A stretch of DNA of 64,000 bases from Candidatus Wallbacteria bacterium (GTDB taxonomy: Bacteria; Muiribacteriota; UBA6191; JACPRK01): the NCBI GenBank assembly GCA_016213845.1, contig JACQZN010000015.1, forward strand, positions 62,001-126,000, written 5' to 3'. This document shows, one piece after another, positions 57,631 to 64,000 of the stretch. The translations under genes were made by a program, and so were the position numbers. Every line of letters starts with the position of its first letter. The first letter of the stretch is position 1. The notes beneath the pieces are model-generated. The model did no database searches, had not been told where the DNA came from, and saw only the letters and a program-made list of their open reading frames with translations.

Positions 57631-58221
57631 TCAGAAGACAAACACGGTGAGGAAGAGCGCGGCCCAGGCCACGCCCAGGAAGTGCCAGAACATCGCGCAG
57701 AGGCGCACGCGCGCGGCGAGCTGCTGGCCACGGGGCTCGCTCACCAGCGCGCCCGGGAGGACCCACGCCAGCGCCCCCAGGCCCGCCGCCAGGTGCAGCG
57801 CATGGCAGCCGGCCAGCAGCAGGAAGACGCTTCGCATCAGGCCGAATTGCGGCGCCGCCCGGAGCGCGCTCCAGACGGGGAGCTGCAAGACCAGGAAGAG
57901 GACGCCCAGCGCCATGGTGGCGCCGAGCGCGCCTGCGCACCGGATGGCGGATGCGGCCTGTATCTGGGCGCGCGCCATCGAGACGCTGGAGACCGCGAGC
58001 ACCAGGGTATTGGCGGCCGCCATCAGCAGAGGCGGGGGCGGGCAGCCGGCCGGCGGCCAGACCGGCTGCTGGGCGCGCAGCATGGCGTAGCTCATCAGGA
58101 GCGAGCCGAAGAGCACGGCCCCGGACCCGAGGAAGAGAGACATTCCGACGACGTCGGCCAGCTCACCGTGGGTCGCCACGGGCGCGACGGGAGAGACCTC
58201 GCAGGCCGCGATGTCGCTCAT
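57631..58221 (-). CDS. Second cytochrome c oxidase subunit III-like protein
   Basis: A 196-residue five-helix protein, similar in size and layout to the gene after it: VVGMSLFLGSGAVLFGSLLM in helix 1, SVFLLLAGCHALHL in the place of the FHGxHV motif and MFWHFLGVAWAALFL at the end. The acidic residue of helix 1 is changed (LGSGAVLF for VTDALSF), so this copy is more divergent. Two subunit III-like genes in one operon are seen in some caa3-type and NO-reductase-associated clusters. Which one sits in the complex is unclear. Starts two bases before coxA ends. Confidence 0.8.
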   Translation of the reverse strand: MSDIAACEVSPVAPVATHGELADVVGMSLFLGSGAVLFGSLLMSYAMLRAQQPVWPPAGCPPPPLLMAAANTLVLAVSSVSMARAQIQAASAIRCAGALGATMALGVLFLVLQLPVWSALRAAPQFGLMRSVFLLLAGCHALHLAAGLGALAWVLPGALVSEPRGQQLAARVRLCAMFWHFLGVAWAALFLTVFVF

Positions 58222-58222
58222 C

Positions 58223-59989
58223 TCAGACCGCCACCGCCTCGGAGTCCGAGGGAGGCGCCGGTGGAGTTAGAGGAGTCTCCGGAGCCTGTGACTCCCATTG
58301 TCCGATCCAGTCGCGGTCCGGCACGTCGGGCCGGCTGTGCTCGTGCGGGCCCCGGTGCACGTCGGGGATGACGTCGAAGTTCTCGTGCGGAGGGGGCGAA
58401 GGTGTGAGCCACTCGAGCGTGGTGGCTTCCCAGGGGTTTGCGGGGGCCCGCTCGCCCGCCCAGAGGCTCCGCGCGACGTTCCAGACGAAGATGAGCTGGG
58501 CCAGCCCCAGGACCATTGCGGCGAAGGTGATCAGCTGGTTCACGGGCTGGAACTGGACGAGGTACTTGTACGAAGTCGGTTCGTAGAGGCGCCTTGGCAT
58601 GCCACCGTAGCCCTCGATCAACATCGGGAAGAAGACCAGGTTGAGCGGCAGGAACGTGAACCAGAAGTGCAGCCGGGCCAGCTCGGGGCAAAGCATCCGC
58701 CCGAACATCTTCGGGAACCAGAAGTAGATGGCGGCCAGGCTCCCGAAGAGCACCGAAGCGGCCATCGTGTAGTGGAAGTGCCCGACGACGAAGGCCGTGT
58801 CGTGGAGGTAGATGTCGGTGGTGATGGCGCCCAGGAAGAGGCCGGTGAGCCCGCCCATGCCGAAGACGAAGACGACGCCGAGCGCGAAAAGCATCGCGGG
58901 CTCCAGACGGATGGAGCCGCGCCAGATCGTGCCGAGCCAGTTGAGGAAGAGCACGGAGGACGGGATGCTGATGAGCATCGTGAGGGACATGAAGGCCTTT
59001 CCGAGACCGGGGGAGAGGCCGACCGTGTACATGTGGTGGCCGTAGACGACGGTCGAAAGGACCACGATGGAGCTCATGGCGATTGCGGTCGCCTTGAAGC
59101 CGAAGGCGGGTTTGCGACTGAAAACAGCCAGCAGGTCCGAGACTATGCCCCAGGCCGGCAGGATGAGGATGTAGACCTCCGGATGGCCGAAGATCCAGAA
59201 GAGGTGCTGGAAGAGAAGCGGATCACCTGCGGAGCCGGGTTGGGCGCCGGAGACGAAGAATCCGGTGTTGGCGACGCGGTCGAGGATCAGCATCAGCAGC
59301 GCCGCCGCGATGACCGGGACGAAGAGGATGTTGAGCACCGCGGCCAACCCCAGCCCCCAGACGGAGAGCGGCATCCGGAAGAAGCCCATCCCGGGCGCGC
59401 GGAGCATGAGGATGGTCGTCACGTAGTTGATGGCACCCATGAGGGTGCTGACGCCGCCGAGGAACAGGCTGACCGCCCAGAGCGTCTGGCCCAGCCCGGG
59501 GGTGGCGGTCGCGCCGCTGAGCGGGGGATAGGCGGTCCAGCCGGCCATGGCGGCACCGCCCTCGACGAAGAAAGAGCCGGCGAGCACGACACCGGAGGCC
59601 GCGGCCACCCAGAAGCTGAGCATGTTGAGGAACGGGAACGCCATGTCGCGGGCGCCGATCATCAGCGGGATGCAGAGGTTGCCGAAGGCGCCGATGAGCA
59701 TCGGGGTGATCGCGAAGAAGATCATGATCGTCCCGTGCATCGTGAAGAGCATCGTGTAGCCCTCGGGGCTGATCGCGCCGGCGGTGGCGCTGAAGAGGTA
59801 CTGGCCGACGATCGGCACCGGCTTCCCGGGGAAGGCCAGCTGCCACCGGATGAGGAGGGCCAGGACTCCGCCGAGCCCGAGGAACAGCAAGCCAAGGAGC
59901 AGGAACTGCTTGGCGATGACCTTGTGGTCGCGGGAAAAGACGACTCGAGAGAGAAATCCAGTCGGTTCCGCGTGGTGGGCGTCGTGCAT
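58223..59989 (-). CDS. coxA: Cytochrome c oxidase subunit I
   Basis: A 588-residue, 12-helix haem-copper oxidase. Ligands are visible: low-spin haem histidines in FTMHGTIMIFF and VGHFHYTM, CuB histidine with crosslinked tyrosine in GHPEVYILILPAWG, CuB HH in VVYGHHMYTVG, and high-spin haem histidine in LHDTAFVVGHFHY. The glutamate in GHPEVY marks the A1 family (D-channel end). A hydrophilic tail of about 70 residues rich in Pro, His and Asp follows the last helix. It reduces oxygen to water with proton pumping. One base overlaps with coxB upstream. Confidence 0.95.
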   Translation of the reverse strand: MHDAHHAEPTGFLSRVVFSRDHKVIAKQFLLLGLLFLGLGGVLALLIRWQLAFPGKPVPIVGQYLFSATAGAISPEGYTMLFTMHGTIMIFFAITPMLIGAFGNLCIPLMIGARDMAFPFLNMLSFWVAAASGVVLAGSFFVEGGAAMAGWTAYPPLSGATATPGLGQTLWAVSLFLGGVSTLMGAINYVTTILMLRAPGMGFFRMPLSVWGLGLAAVLNILFVPVIAAALLMLILDRVANTGFFVSGAQPGSAGDPLLFQHLFWIFGHPEVYILILPAWGIVSDLLAVFSRKPAFGFKATAIAMSSIVVLSTVVYGHHMYTVGLSPGLGKAFMSLTMLISIPSSVLFLNWLGTIWRGSIRLEPAMLFALGVVFVFGMGGLTGLFLGAITTDIYLHDTAFVVGHFHYTMAASVLFGSLAAIYFWFPKMFGRMLCPELARLHFWFTFLPLNLVFFPMLIEGYGGMPRRLYEPTSYKYLVQFQPVNQLITFAAMVLGLAQLIFVWNVARSLWAGERAPANPWEATTLEWLTPSPPPHENFDVIPDVHRGPHEHSRPDVPDRDWIGQWESQAPETPLTPPAPPSDSEAVAV

Positions 59990-60813
59990 CAGTTCCGGGC
60001 CTCCCAGTCCCAGCCCCAGTTTGCGGACTTGTCGTCCGCGTCGTACTCCTCCTCGGCGTCCTTCAACTGGGCCGCGATCCAGGCCTCGAAGTCGGCGGGC
60101 TCGTCGACGATGAACTGCCCGCGCATCTTGTAGTGCCCCAGGCCGCAGAGCTCGGCGCAGGCCAGCTCGTAGTCACCGGGGGCCGTGGCCTGGAACCAGA
60201 GCTGCGTCTGGCGGCCGGGGATGGCGTCCTGCTTGAGGCGGACGTTCGGCAGAAAGAGGCTGTGGATGACGTCCTTGGAGCGCAGCTGCATCAAGATCGG
60301 CTTGCCCTTGGGGACGTGGAGCAGCGCCGTCGTCTCGACGTCGTCTGCGGTGTTGAACTTGGCGTCGGGGCCTGCGTAGCGGAAGTGCCACTCGAACTGC
60401 TGCCCCAGCACCTGAATCTTGACGACGTCCTTGCCCGTGGGAAACTTCCAGAAGATCTCGGAGGCGTCGTGCGCCGAGGTTGCGATGAGGCGCATGTCGA
60501 TCAGCATGAAGACGCTGGCGGCCAGGGCCCCCGTCATCAATAGATGCCTGGGCTGGTTGCCCTCGATGTACTCGGCCGAGTGGCCCGGACGGGCTCGAAA
60601 GCGAACCAGGCAGTAGCCCATCACGAAGAGAACGATCGCGAAGTAGATCGTGATCAGCCGTGTCGTGTACCCGAAGGCCTCGTCGATCCGGTGCCCCTCG
60701 ACAGAGATGTCGACGGGGGGAGAGTAGGAGAGGAGCACGGTCAGCAGACCGCCGCCCAGCACTACCAGGAGGGACCAGGCCAGTACGTTGGATTGTCTAT
60801 TCTCGGAGCTCAT
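59989..60813 (-). CDS. coxB: Cytochrome c oxidase subunit II
   Basis: A 274-residue protein with three hydrophobic segments near the N-terminus (LLVVLGGGLLTVLLSY, LITIYFAIVLFVMGYCLV, LLMTGALAASVFMLI). The CuA cupredoxin domain follows, with ligands in DVIHSLFLP and CAELCGLGHYKM (C-x3-C-x3-H-x2-M). The aromatic patch for electron entry is GQQFEWHFRY. There is no haem c domain, so a separate cytochrome c must donate. The extra membrane segment at the N-terminus is longer than in most subunits II. First gene of the cox operon. Confidence 0.95.
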   Translation of the reverse strand: MSSENRQSNVLAWSLLVVLGGGLLTVLLSYSPPVDISVEGHRIDEAFGYTTRLITIYFAIVLFVMGYCLVRFRARPGHSAEYIEGNQPRHLLMTGALAASVFMLIDMRLIATSAHDASEIFWKFPTGKDVVKIQVLGQQFEWHFRYAGPDAKFNTADDVETTALLHVPKGKPILMQLRSKDVIHSLFLPNVRLKQDAIPGRQTQLWFQATAPGDYELACAELCGLGHYKMRGQFIVDEPADFEAWIAAQLKDAEEEYDADDKSANWGWDWEARN

Positions 60814-60890
60814 CGCATCACCCGGACGGAGACTAGTGGCACCAATCGAGTTGATGCCGTGACGCGAGTTACCAAAGTGAAAGAAATTTG

Positions 60891-61115
60891 GAGAATCGGG
60901 GGGCGAGAATCGAGAATCGAGAATCGAGCAGGGGGCACGAGGTCAAGGGGAGAGGGCGCGCTGCCCTGACCACTCGATTGCCTTCCCGCCCAAGAGAAGC
61001 TGAGCCGAATGCCGCGAACGTCCCGGCCTGGCCCACTCCCTTCTGGCCGCGACCCGGCCTCACCTCGCAGGCGCACACTCGAGGCCTGATTCTCGCTCCT
61101 CGATTCTCGATTCTC
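60891..61115. repeat. Heptamer arrays, locus 7 (GAGAATC left, GATTCTC right)
   Basis: The left array (60,891-60,928) has GAATCGA-type units. The right array (61,088-61,115) has GATTCTC-type units, an exact reverse complement. The 160 bases between are GC-rich with no gene. The arrays occupy the space between the divergent cox operon and the Crp-family gene, the largest part of a 368-base gap. Confidence 0.85.
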
Positions 61116-61181
61116 TTCCCGCTACTGCAATCACCGATTGGCAGCGGAATTGCGGATGGCGCCAAGAGGAAGGAAGGTGCG

Positions 61182-61907
61182 ATGACCGTGGAAGGCTATG
61201 CGCTGCTGAGACGAATTCCGGAGCTGCTCCGAGTGCCCGAGGACGAGATCGTGCGAGTTGCGCGAGTGGCGAAGTTCCGCTCGCTGCGCCGCAAAGAGGT
61301 GCTGTTCGTCGAGTCGAACCAGCCTGCCGGACTGTATCTGGTGGAGTCGGGCTGGCTGAAGACCTTCCGCAAGTCGTGCGCGGGACGAGAAGTCCTGCTG
61401 GACGTGCTGGGCCCGGTCGAAGCGGTAGGGCCCTGCTGCGGGCCGGCCTCCAACTGCACGTTCGGTTGTTCGGCCCAGGCACTCACCGCCGCGCGAGTCC
61501 TGGTCGTCAACGGCGCGGACTGGCGCGCCATCTCGGCGGACTGCCCGTCGGCCTGCGCAGCTCTGACGGACATGCTGTTCCGGTCACGGAGACGCTGCGT
61601 CGACCTGGCCGTCGAGCTGGCCCTCCACGACATCGACAGCCGTCTGGCGTCGCTGCTCCTGAAGCTGGCCGGGTACCGCGGAGAAACCGACAGCAGCATC
61701 CGCCGAGTGGTGCAGGTGCTCAGCCAGCAGGACATGGCCAGCGCCATCGGGACGGCGCGTGAAGTCGTCACACGCCACGTTGCGCGGCTTGTCGACCGAG
61801 GCGTCCTGGGGCGATCGGGCCGGCGCATCGTCGTCAACCAACCAGCCGTACTCCAGTCGATCGCGCTCGGCCAGCAGGCCGACGTCTCGGCCGCCTGCCC
61901 CGCCTGA
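61182..61907 (+). CDS. Crp/Fnr-family regulator with cysteine cluster
   Basis: ATG 61182 is preceded by AGGAAGG. The frame extends further upstream only through the repeat region. The 241-residue product has a cNMP-type sensor barrel (LLRRIPELLRVPEDEIVRVA, LYLVESGWLKTF) and a C-terminal winged helix (LSQQDMASAIGTAREVVTRH, then LVDRGVLGRSGRRIVV). Where Crp has its cAMP phosphate cassette this protein has GPCCGPASNCTFGC, with a further DCPSAC later: seven cysteines with one in KSCAG. That suggests an Fe-S or thiol sensor rather than cAMP. Divergent from cox, so it may control oxidase or nitrate genes. Confidence 0.85.
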   Translation: MTVEGYALLRRIPELLRVPEDEIVRVARVAKFRSLRRKEVLFVESNQPAGLYLVESGWLKTFRKSCAGREVLLDVLGPVEAVGPCCGPASNCTFGCSAQALTAARVLVVNGADWRAISADCPSACAALTDMLFRSRRRCVDLAVELALHDIDSRLASLLLKLAGYRGETDSSIRRVVQVLSQQDMASAIGTAREVVTRHVARLVDRGVLGRSGRRIVVNQPAVLQSIALGQQADVSAACPA

Positions 61908-61959
61908 CGGCGAACGGCCCGTGGCCGCCGGCAGGCCCGCGGAGGCCGCGTGCGGCCTG

Positions 61960-62029
61960 GAAAACCCGTGGCGTCTACCTGTACCGGGTTTCTTCAGAAA
62001 CCCGGTACAGGTAGACGCCACGGGTTTTC
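61960..62029. repeat. Long perfect palindrome with 34-base arms
   Basis: Arms 61,960-61,993 and 61,996-62,029 are fully complementary around TC. The ends read GAAAACCC and GGGTTTTC, like the palindromes around the RAYT gene, while the inside differs. It lies 52 bases after the Crp-family gene and could also end its transcript. Confidence 0.85.
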
Positions 62030-62142
62030 AGGTGGGCGCCGCCGGTTCTCGCCACGAATTTTCCCGGGCGGCCCGGGTACTCGAGACTGGCCCCAGGACA
62101 CACGGGGGACATAGAGTCCCGATTGTGCTTGGAGGCACATCT

Positions 62143-62156
62143 GGCCTCCGTCTTGC
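62143..62156 (+). promoter_or_regulatory. Possible sigma-54 promoter before the CBS-domain gene
   Basis: TGGCCTCCGTCTTGC has GG (62143-62144) and GC (62155-62156) ten bases apart. TTGC is intact; the -24 box has two mismatches. The predicted start near 62168 leaves a 21-base leader containing AGGAGG. Confidence 0.35.
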
Positions 62157-62188
62157 GGACTGAGAGGGCGAACAGGAGGAACGTCACC

Positions 62189-62851
62189 ATGCTGGTCAGG
62201 GATTTGATGAGCAAGACCGTGATCGCGCTCTCCGAGAGCGATCCGCTGCCTCGCGCCATCGCACTGATGCGAGAAAATCGCATCCGCCGGTTGCCCGTCG
62301 TGAGGGACGGAAAGCTCGCGGGGATCGTCACCGACCGCGACCTCAGGGAGTACATGCCGTCGAAGGCGACGGACCTGGAGGCGCACGAGCTGCGCTACCT
62401 CATCGAGAAGACACCGGTCTCGGCCGTGATGAAGCGGCAAGTGCTGACCGTCCCGTCGGACACGACCATCGAGCAGGCCGCCGCCATCATGCGCAAGGAG
62501 AAGATCGGCGGCTTCCCGGTCGTCGACGACGGCCAGATGGTCGGCATCATCACGGAGAGCGACATCTTCGAGGCCATGGTCGAGCTGCTGGGCGCCCACG
62601 ACCCCGGGGCCCGCTTCACGCTCGATCTGGGCGTCTCGGCGACGGCCCTGCGCGACGTCCTGGACGTCGTCAAGGAGTACTCGCCTCAAGTCATCTGTTC
62701 GGTCACGTACTCCAGCGAGGACCTGCCCAAGGCCCGGAACCTGGTGCTGAAAGTGAAGGTCGACCGCCACGAAAGCGAAGTGATGCGCAACCGCTTCGAA
62801 CAGATGGGACTGACGATCCTCGACTCTCGATTCGATGGGAGTGGCAAGTAG
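62189..62851 (+). CDS. Two-CBS-domain protein, AcuB-like, with C-terminal ACT-like region
   Basis: ATG 62189 is preceded by AGGAGG 9-15 bases upstream. The 220-residue product has a CBS pair: VRDLMSKTVIALSESDPLPR to RRLPVVRDGKLAGIVTDRDL, and VSAVMKRQVLTVPSDTTIEQ to GGFPVVDDGQMVGIITESDI. The last 75 residues (ARFTLDLGVSATALRDVLDV...) look ACT-like. Such proteins bind adenine nucleotides and regulate partner enzymes or channels; AcuB relatives are linked to acetate/acetoin metabolism. The stop codon TAG belongs to the first heptamer of the following array. The target is unknown. Confidence 0.85.
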   Translation: MLVRDLMSKTVIALSESDPLPRAIALMRENRIRRLPVVRDGKLAGIVTDRDLREYMPSKATDLEAHELRYLIEKTPVSAVMKRQVLTVPSDTTIEQAAAIMRKEKIGGFPVVDDGQMVGIITESDIFEAMVELLGAHDPGARFTLDLGVSATALRDVLDVVKEYSPQVICSVTYSSEDLPKARNLVLKVKVDRHESEVMRNRFEQMGLTILDSRFDGSGK

Positions 62852-62999
62852 TCAGTAGCCAGTAGCCAGTAGTCAGTAGTCAGTAGTCAGTAGGGTACGC
62901 ACGGGGGGGGGCGAGCCGCCGGACCGGCGAACACCCTGTGACAGGGGGCTACTGTCCTCGCTTCTCAGTTCTCAATTCTCGATTCTCGATTCTCTCTCC
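62846..62999. repeat. Heptamer arrays, locus 8 (AGTAGTC left, ATTCTCG right)
   Basis: The left array (62,846-62,894) has seven AGTAGTC/AGTAGCC units. The right array (62,957-62,998) has TTCTCAG, TTCTCAA, TTCTCGA units. The 60 bases between contain two short hairpins (CGCCGG/CCGGCG and CCCTG/CAGGG). The remaining 63,000-63,241 before the next gene is AT-richer towards 63,230 but shows no clear promoter. Confidence 0.87.
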
Positions 63000-63241
63000 T
63001 CCCTCATGGCACACGCCTTGCGGCTCGAGGCTGCCCATCGTCCGGCCCCCGTTCCTACGGTGACGGACCTCCTGGGGGGAGCCGGATGGTGGGCTTTGCT
63101 CATTCCAGCCAAGCGCTGTAAGTGAGGAATGCAGGGCTCGACCCGGCCGGGTTTCGGACAAATGACGCGAGATTGCGCTTGTATTTCGTATGCCAAAGTG
63201 TTAGAAACCCAGGCCGTGTTCCTAGGCGCGTGGGGTCGGAG

Positions 63242-64000
63242 ATGATGAGAGAAGCAACTCGATACTGGGCGGCCAGCTGTTTACTGACGGTCGCACTCTG
63301 GCTCGGCTCGCCCATCTGTGTCGCTCTGGGCGAGGAGTCCGCCGCTGCGGCAGCTCCGTCTACTGCTTCGCAGGCAGCCTCGGAGCTTTCCACGGCCTCC
63401 ACGGAACCGGCCACGTCCGCAACGTCGACCGAGACATCGACAGGCGCCGCCAGCGTCAGTCCTGCCACCTATTCGACCGAGCCCACCGAGGTCCACGGCT
63501 GGACCCAGACGCGTTTCCGCGGACGCAGCGGCCTGGGACGAGGCAACGCCGATTATCTTTACCAGTATGTGAGTCTGTCCGTTGGCGACGAGCGCCAGCA
63601 GGTCAGCGGCGAGCTCTTCTTCCGAGGCACCAAGTCCGCCGATCGCCAGCGCGCCGCGGGCGACCCGCTGCGTTTCATCGACGACACTTTCCAGGACCCG
63701 TTCGGCCGTCTCTACTACGGCCACGTGGACGTCCGGGACGTCGGCTTCGTCGACAAGCTGCGGGTCGGCCGGCAGACGATCCAGGAAGTGCCCGGCATCT
63801 ACTTTGACGGAGTGCGTGTCGAGGAAGAGGTCGGCTCCCGCACCCGGATGTCAGTCTATGGTGGAAACACGGTCCACTTGTACGAGGACCGGCAGGACGG
63901 AGACTGGGTCCTGGGGTTGGGGGCGGAGCACTCGGCGACCGACAAGTTGAAGCTGCGCTTCGACCTGGCCCGGATTCGCGATCGCTACCAGCCGTTTGGC
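63242..64000 (+). CDS. Outer-membrane beta-barrel protein, N-terminal part (runs past window end)
   Basis: The frame is open from ATG 63242 (or 63245) to the last base, so only the first 253 residues are seen. GGAG is just upstream. A signal peptide (YWAASCLLTVALWLGSPICV ending near ALGEE) is followed by a low-complexity Ala/Ser/Thr linker (residues 30-75). Then come alternating strands such as YQYVSLSVGDERQQVSGELF, LYYGHVDVRDVGFVDKLRVG and WVLGLGAEHSATDKLKLRF. The pattern is that of a porin or of the barrel domain of exporter proteins. Family and function cannot be settled from this part. Confidence 0.7.
   Translation, partial: MMREATRYWAASCLLTVALWLGSPICVALGEESAAAAAPSTASQAASELSTASTEPATSATSTETSTGAASVSPATYSTEPTEVHGWTQTRFRGRSGLGRGNADYLYQYVSLSVGDERQQVSGELFFRGTKSADRQRAAGDPLRFIDDTFQDPFGRLYYGHVDVRDVGFVDKLRVGRQTIQEVPGIYFDGVRVEEEVGSRTRMSVYGGNTVHLYEDRQDGDWVLGLGAEHSATDKLKLRFDLARIRDRYQPFG

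Overview
This is a strongly GC-rich stretch of chromosome from a Gram-negative respiratory bacterium. It carries outer-membrane barrels, a Tat signal, lipoprotein-like and Sec signal peptides, 41 CxxCH haem c sites in five cytochromes, DUF11 surface repeats, PEGA and 'HPWM' cupredoxin-like modules, and many sensor kinases. Together these suggest an Acidobacteriota-like organism. That placement is an inference from gene content, and no phylogenetic marker is present.

Layout. 1-5.7 kb: end of a cardiolipin-synthase-like gene, a small membrane protein, a Ser/Thr kinase with TPRs, a methyltransferase and a family 2 glycosyltransferase. 5.7-6.05 kb: a small gene interrupted by an in-frame TGA that reads well as a UxxC selenoprotein of the ArsC/Spx fold. 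6.1-15.1 kb: one giant DUF11/outer-membrane protein gene, broken by a frameshift near 13,015-13,024. 15.3-24.4 kb: a PhnD-like binding protein coupled to a class III cyclase with HEAT repeats, a tRNA-Arg with the unusual anticodon GCG, and two large phosphorelay kinases. 24.4-33.1 kb: a PEGA/cupredoxin-like protein, pta, an esterase, a TPR protein, mdh and small secreted proteins. 33.2-37.4 kb: an ADP-ribosylglycohydrolase next to a 989-residue winged-helix/EAL-like/NACHT fusion, the best candidate for an undescribed system. 37.4-54.8 kb: respiratory block. A plus-strand module holds a 15-haem cytochrome, Rieske protein, cytochrome b and an 11-haem cytochrome. A minus-strand module holds a Rieske protein, cytochrome b, an octahaem cytochrome, a NapD-NapA fusion and a tetrahaem NapB-like protein, with a porin behind it. 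Next to it lie an NtrC-type kinase/regulator pair and a trihaem cytochrome. 55-64 kb: CDF transporter, cyclic-nucleotide-binding protein, cytochrome c oxidase operon, Crp-family regulator, CBS-domain protein and the start of another outer-membrane protein.

How it fits together. Good -24/-12 (sigma-54) elements precede the 15-haem gene, the Rieske/NapA operon and the trihaem gene, and the only sigma-54 activator in view lies between the last two. I infer a small regulon controlling quinol-to-nitrate/nitrite electron flow, separate from aerobic respiration through the cox operon. The cyclase and the two cyclic-nucleotide-type regulators could form a cAMP route, but nothing in the sequence links them directly.

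Repeats. Eight intergenic loci carry degenerate tandem heptamers. A purine-rich array lies on the left and, in seven loci, a pyrimidine-rich array lies on the right. Three loci enclose a 100-155 bp element with inverted ends. A RAYT transposase is bounded by 27-bp-arm palindromes, and a different 34-bp-arm palindrome lies at 62.0 kb. No rRNA, CRISPR array or prophage was seen.
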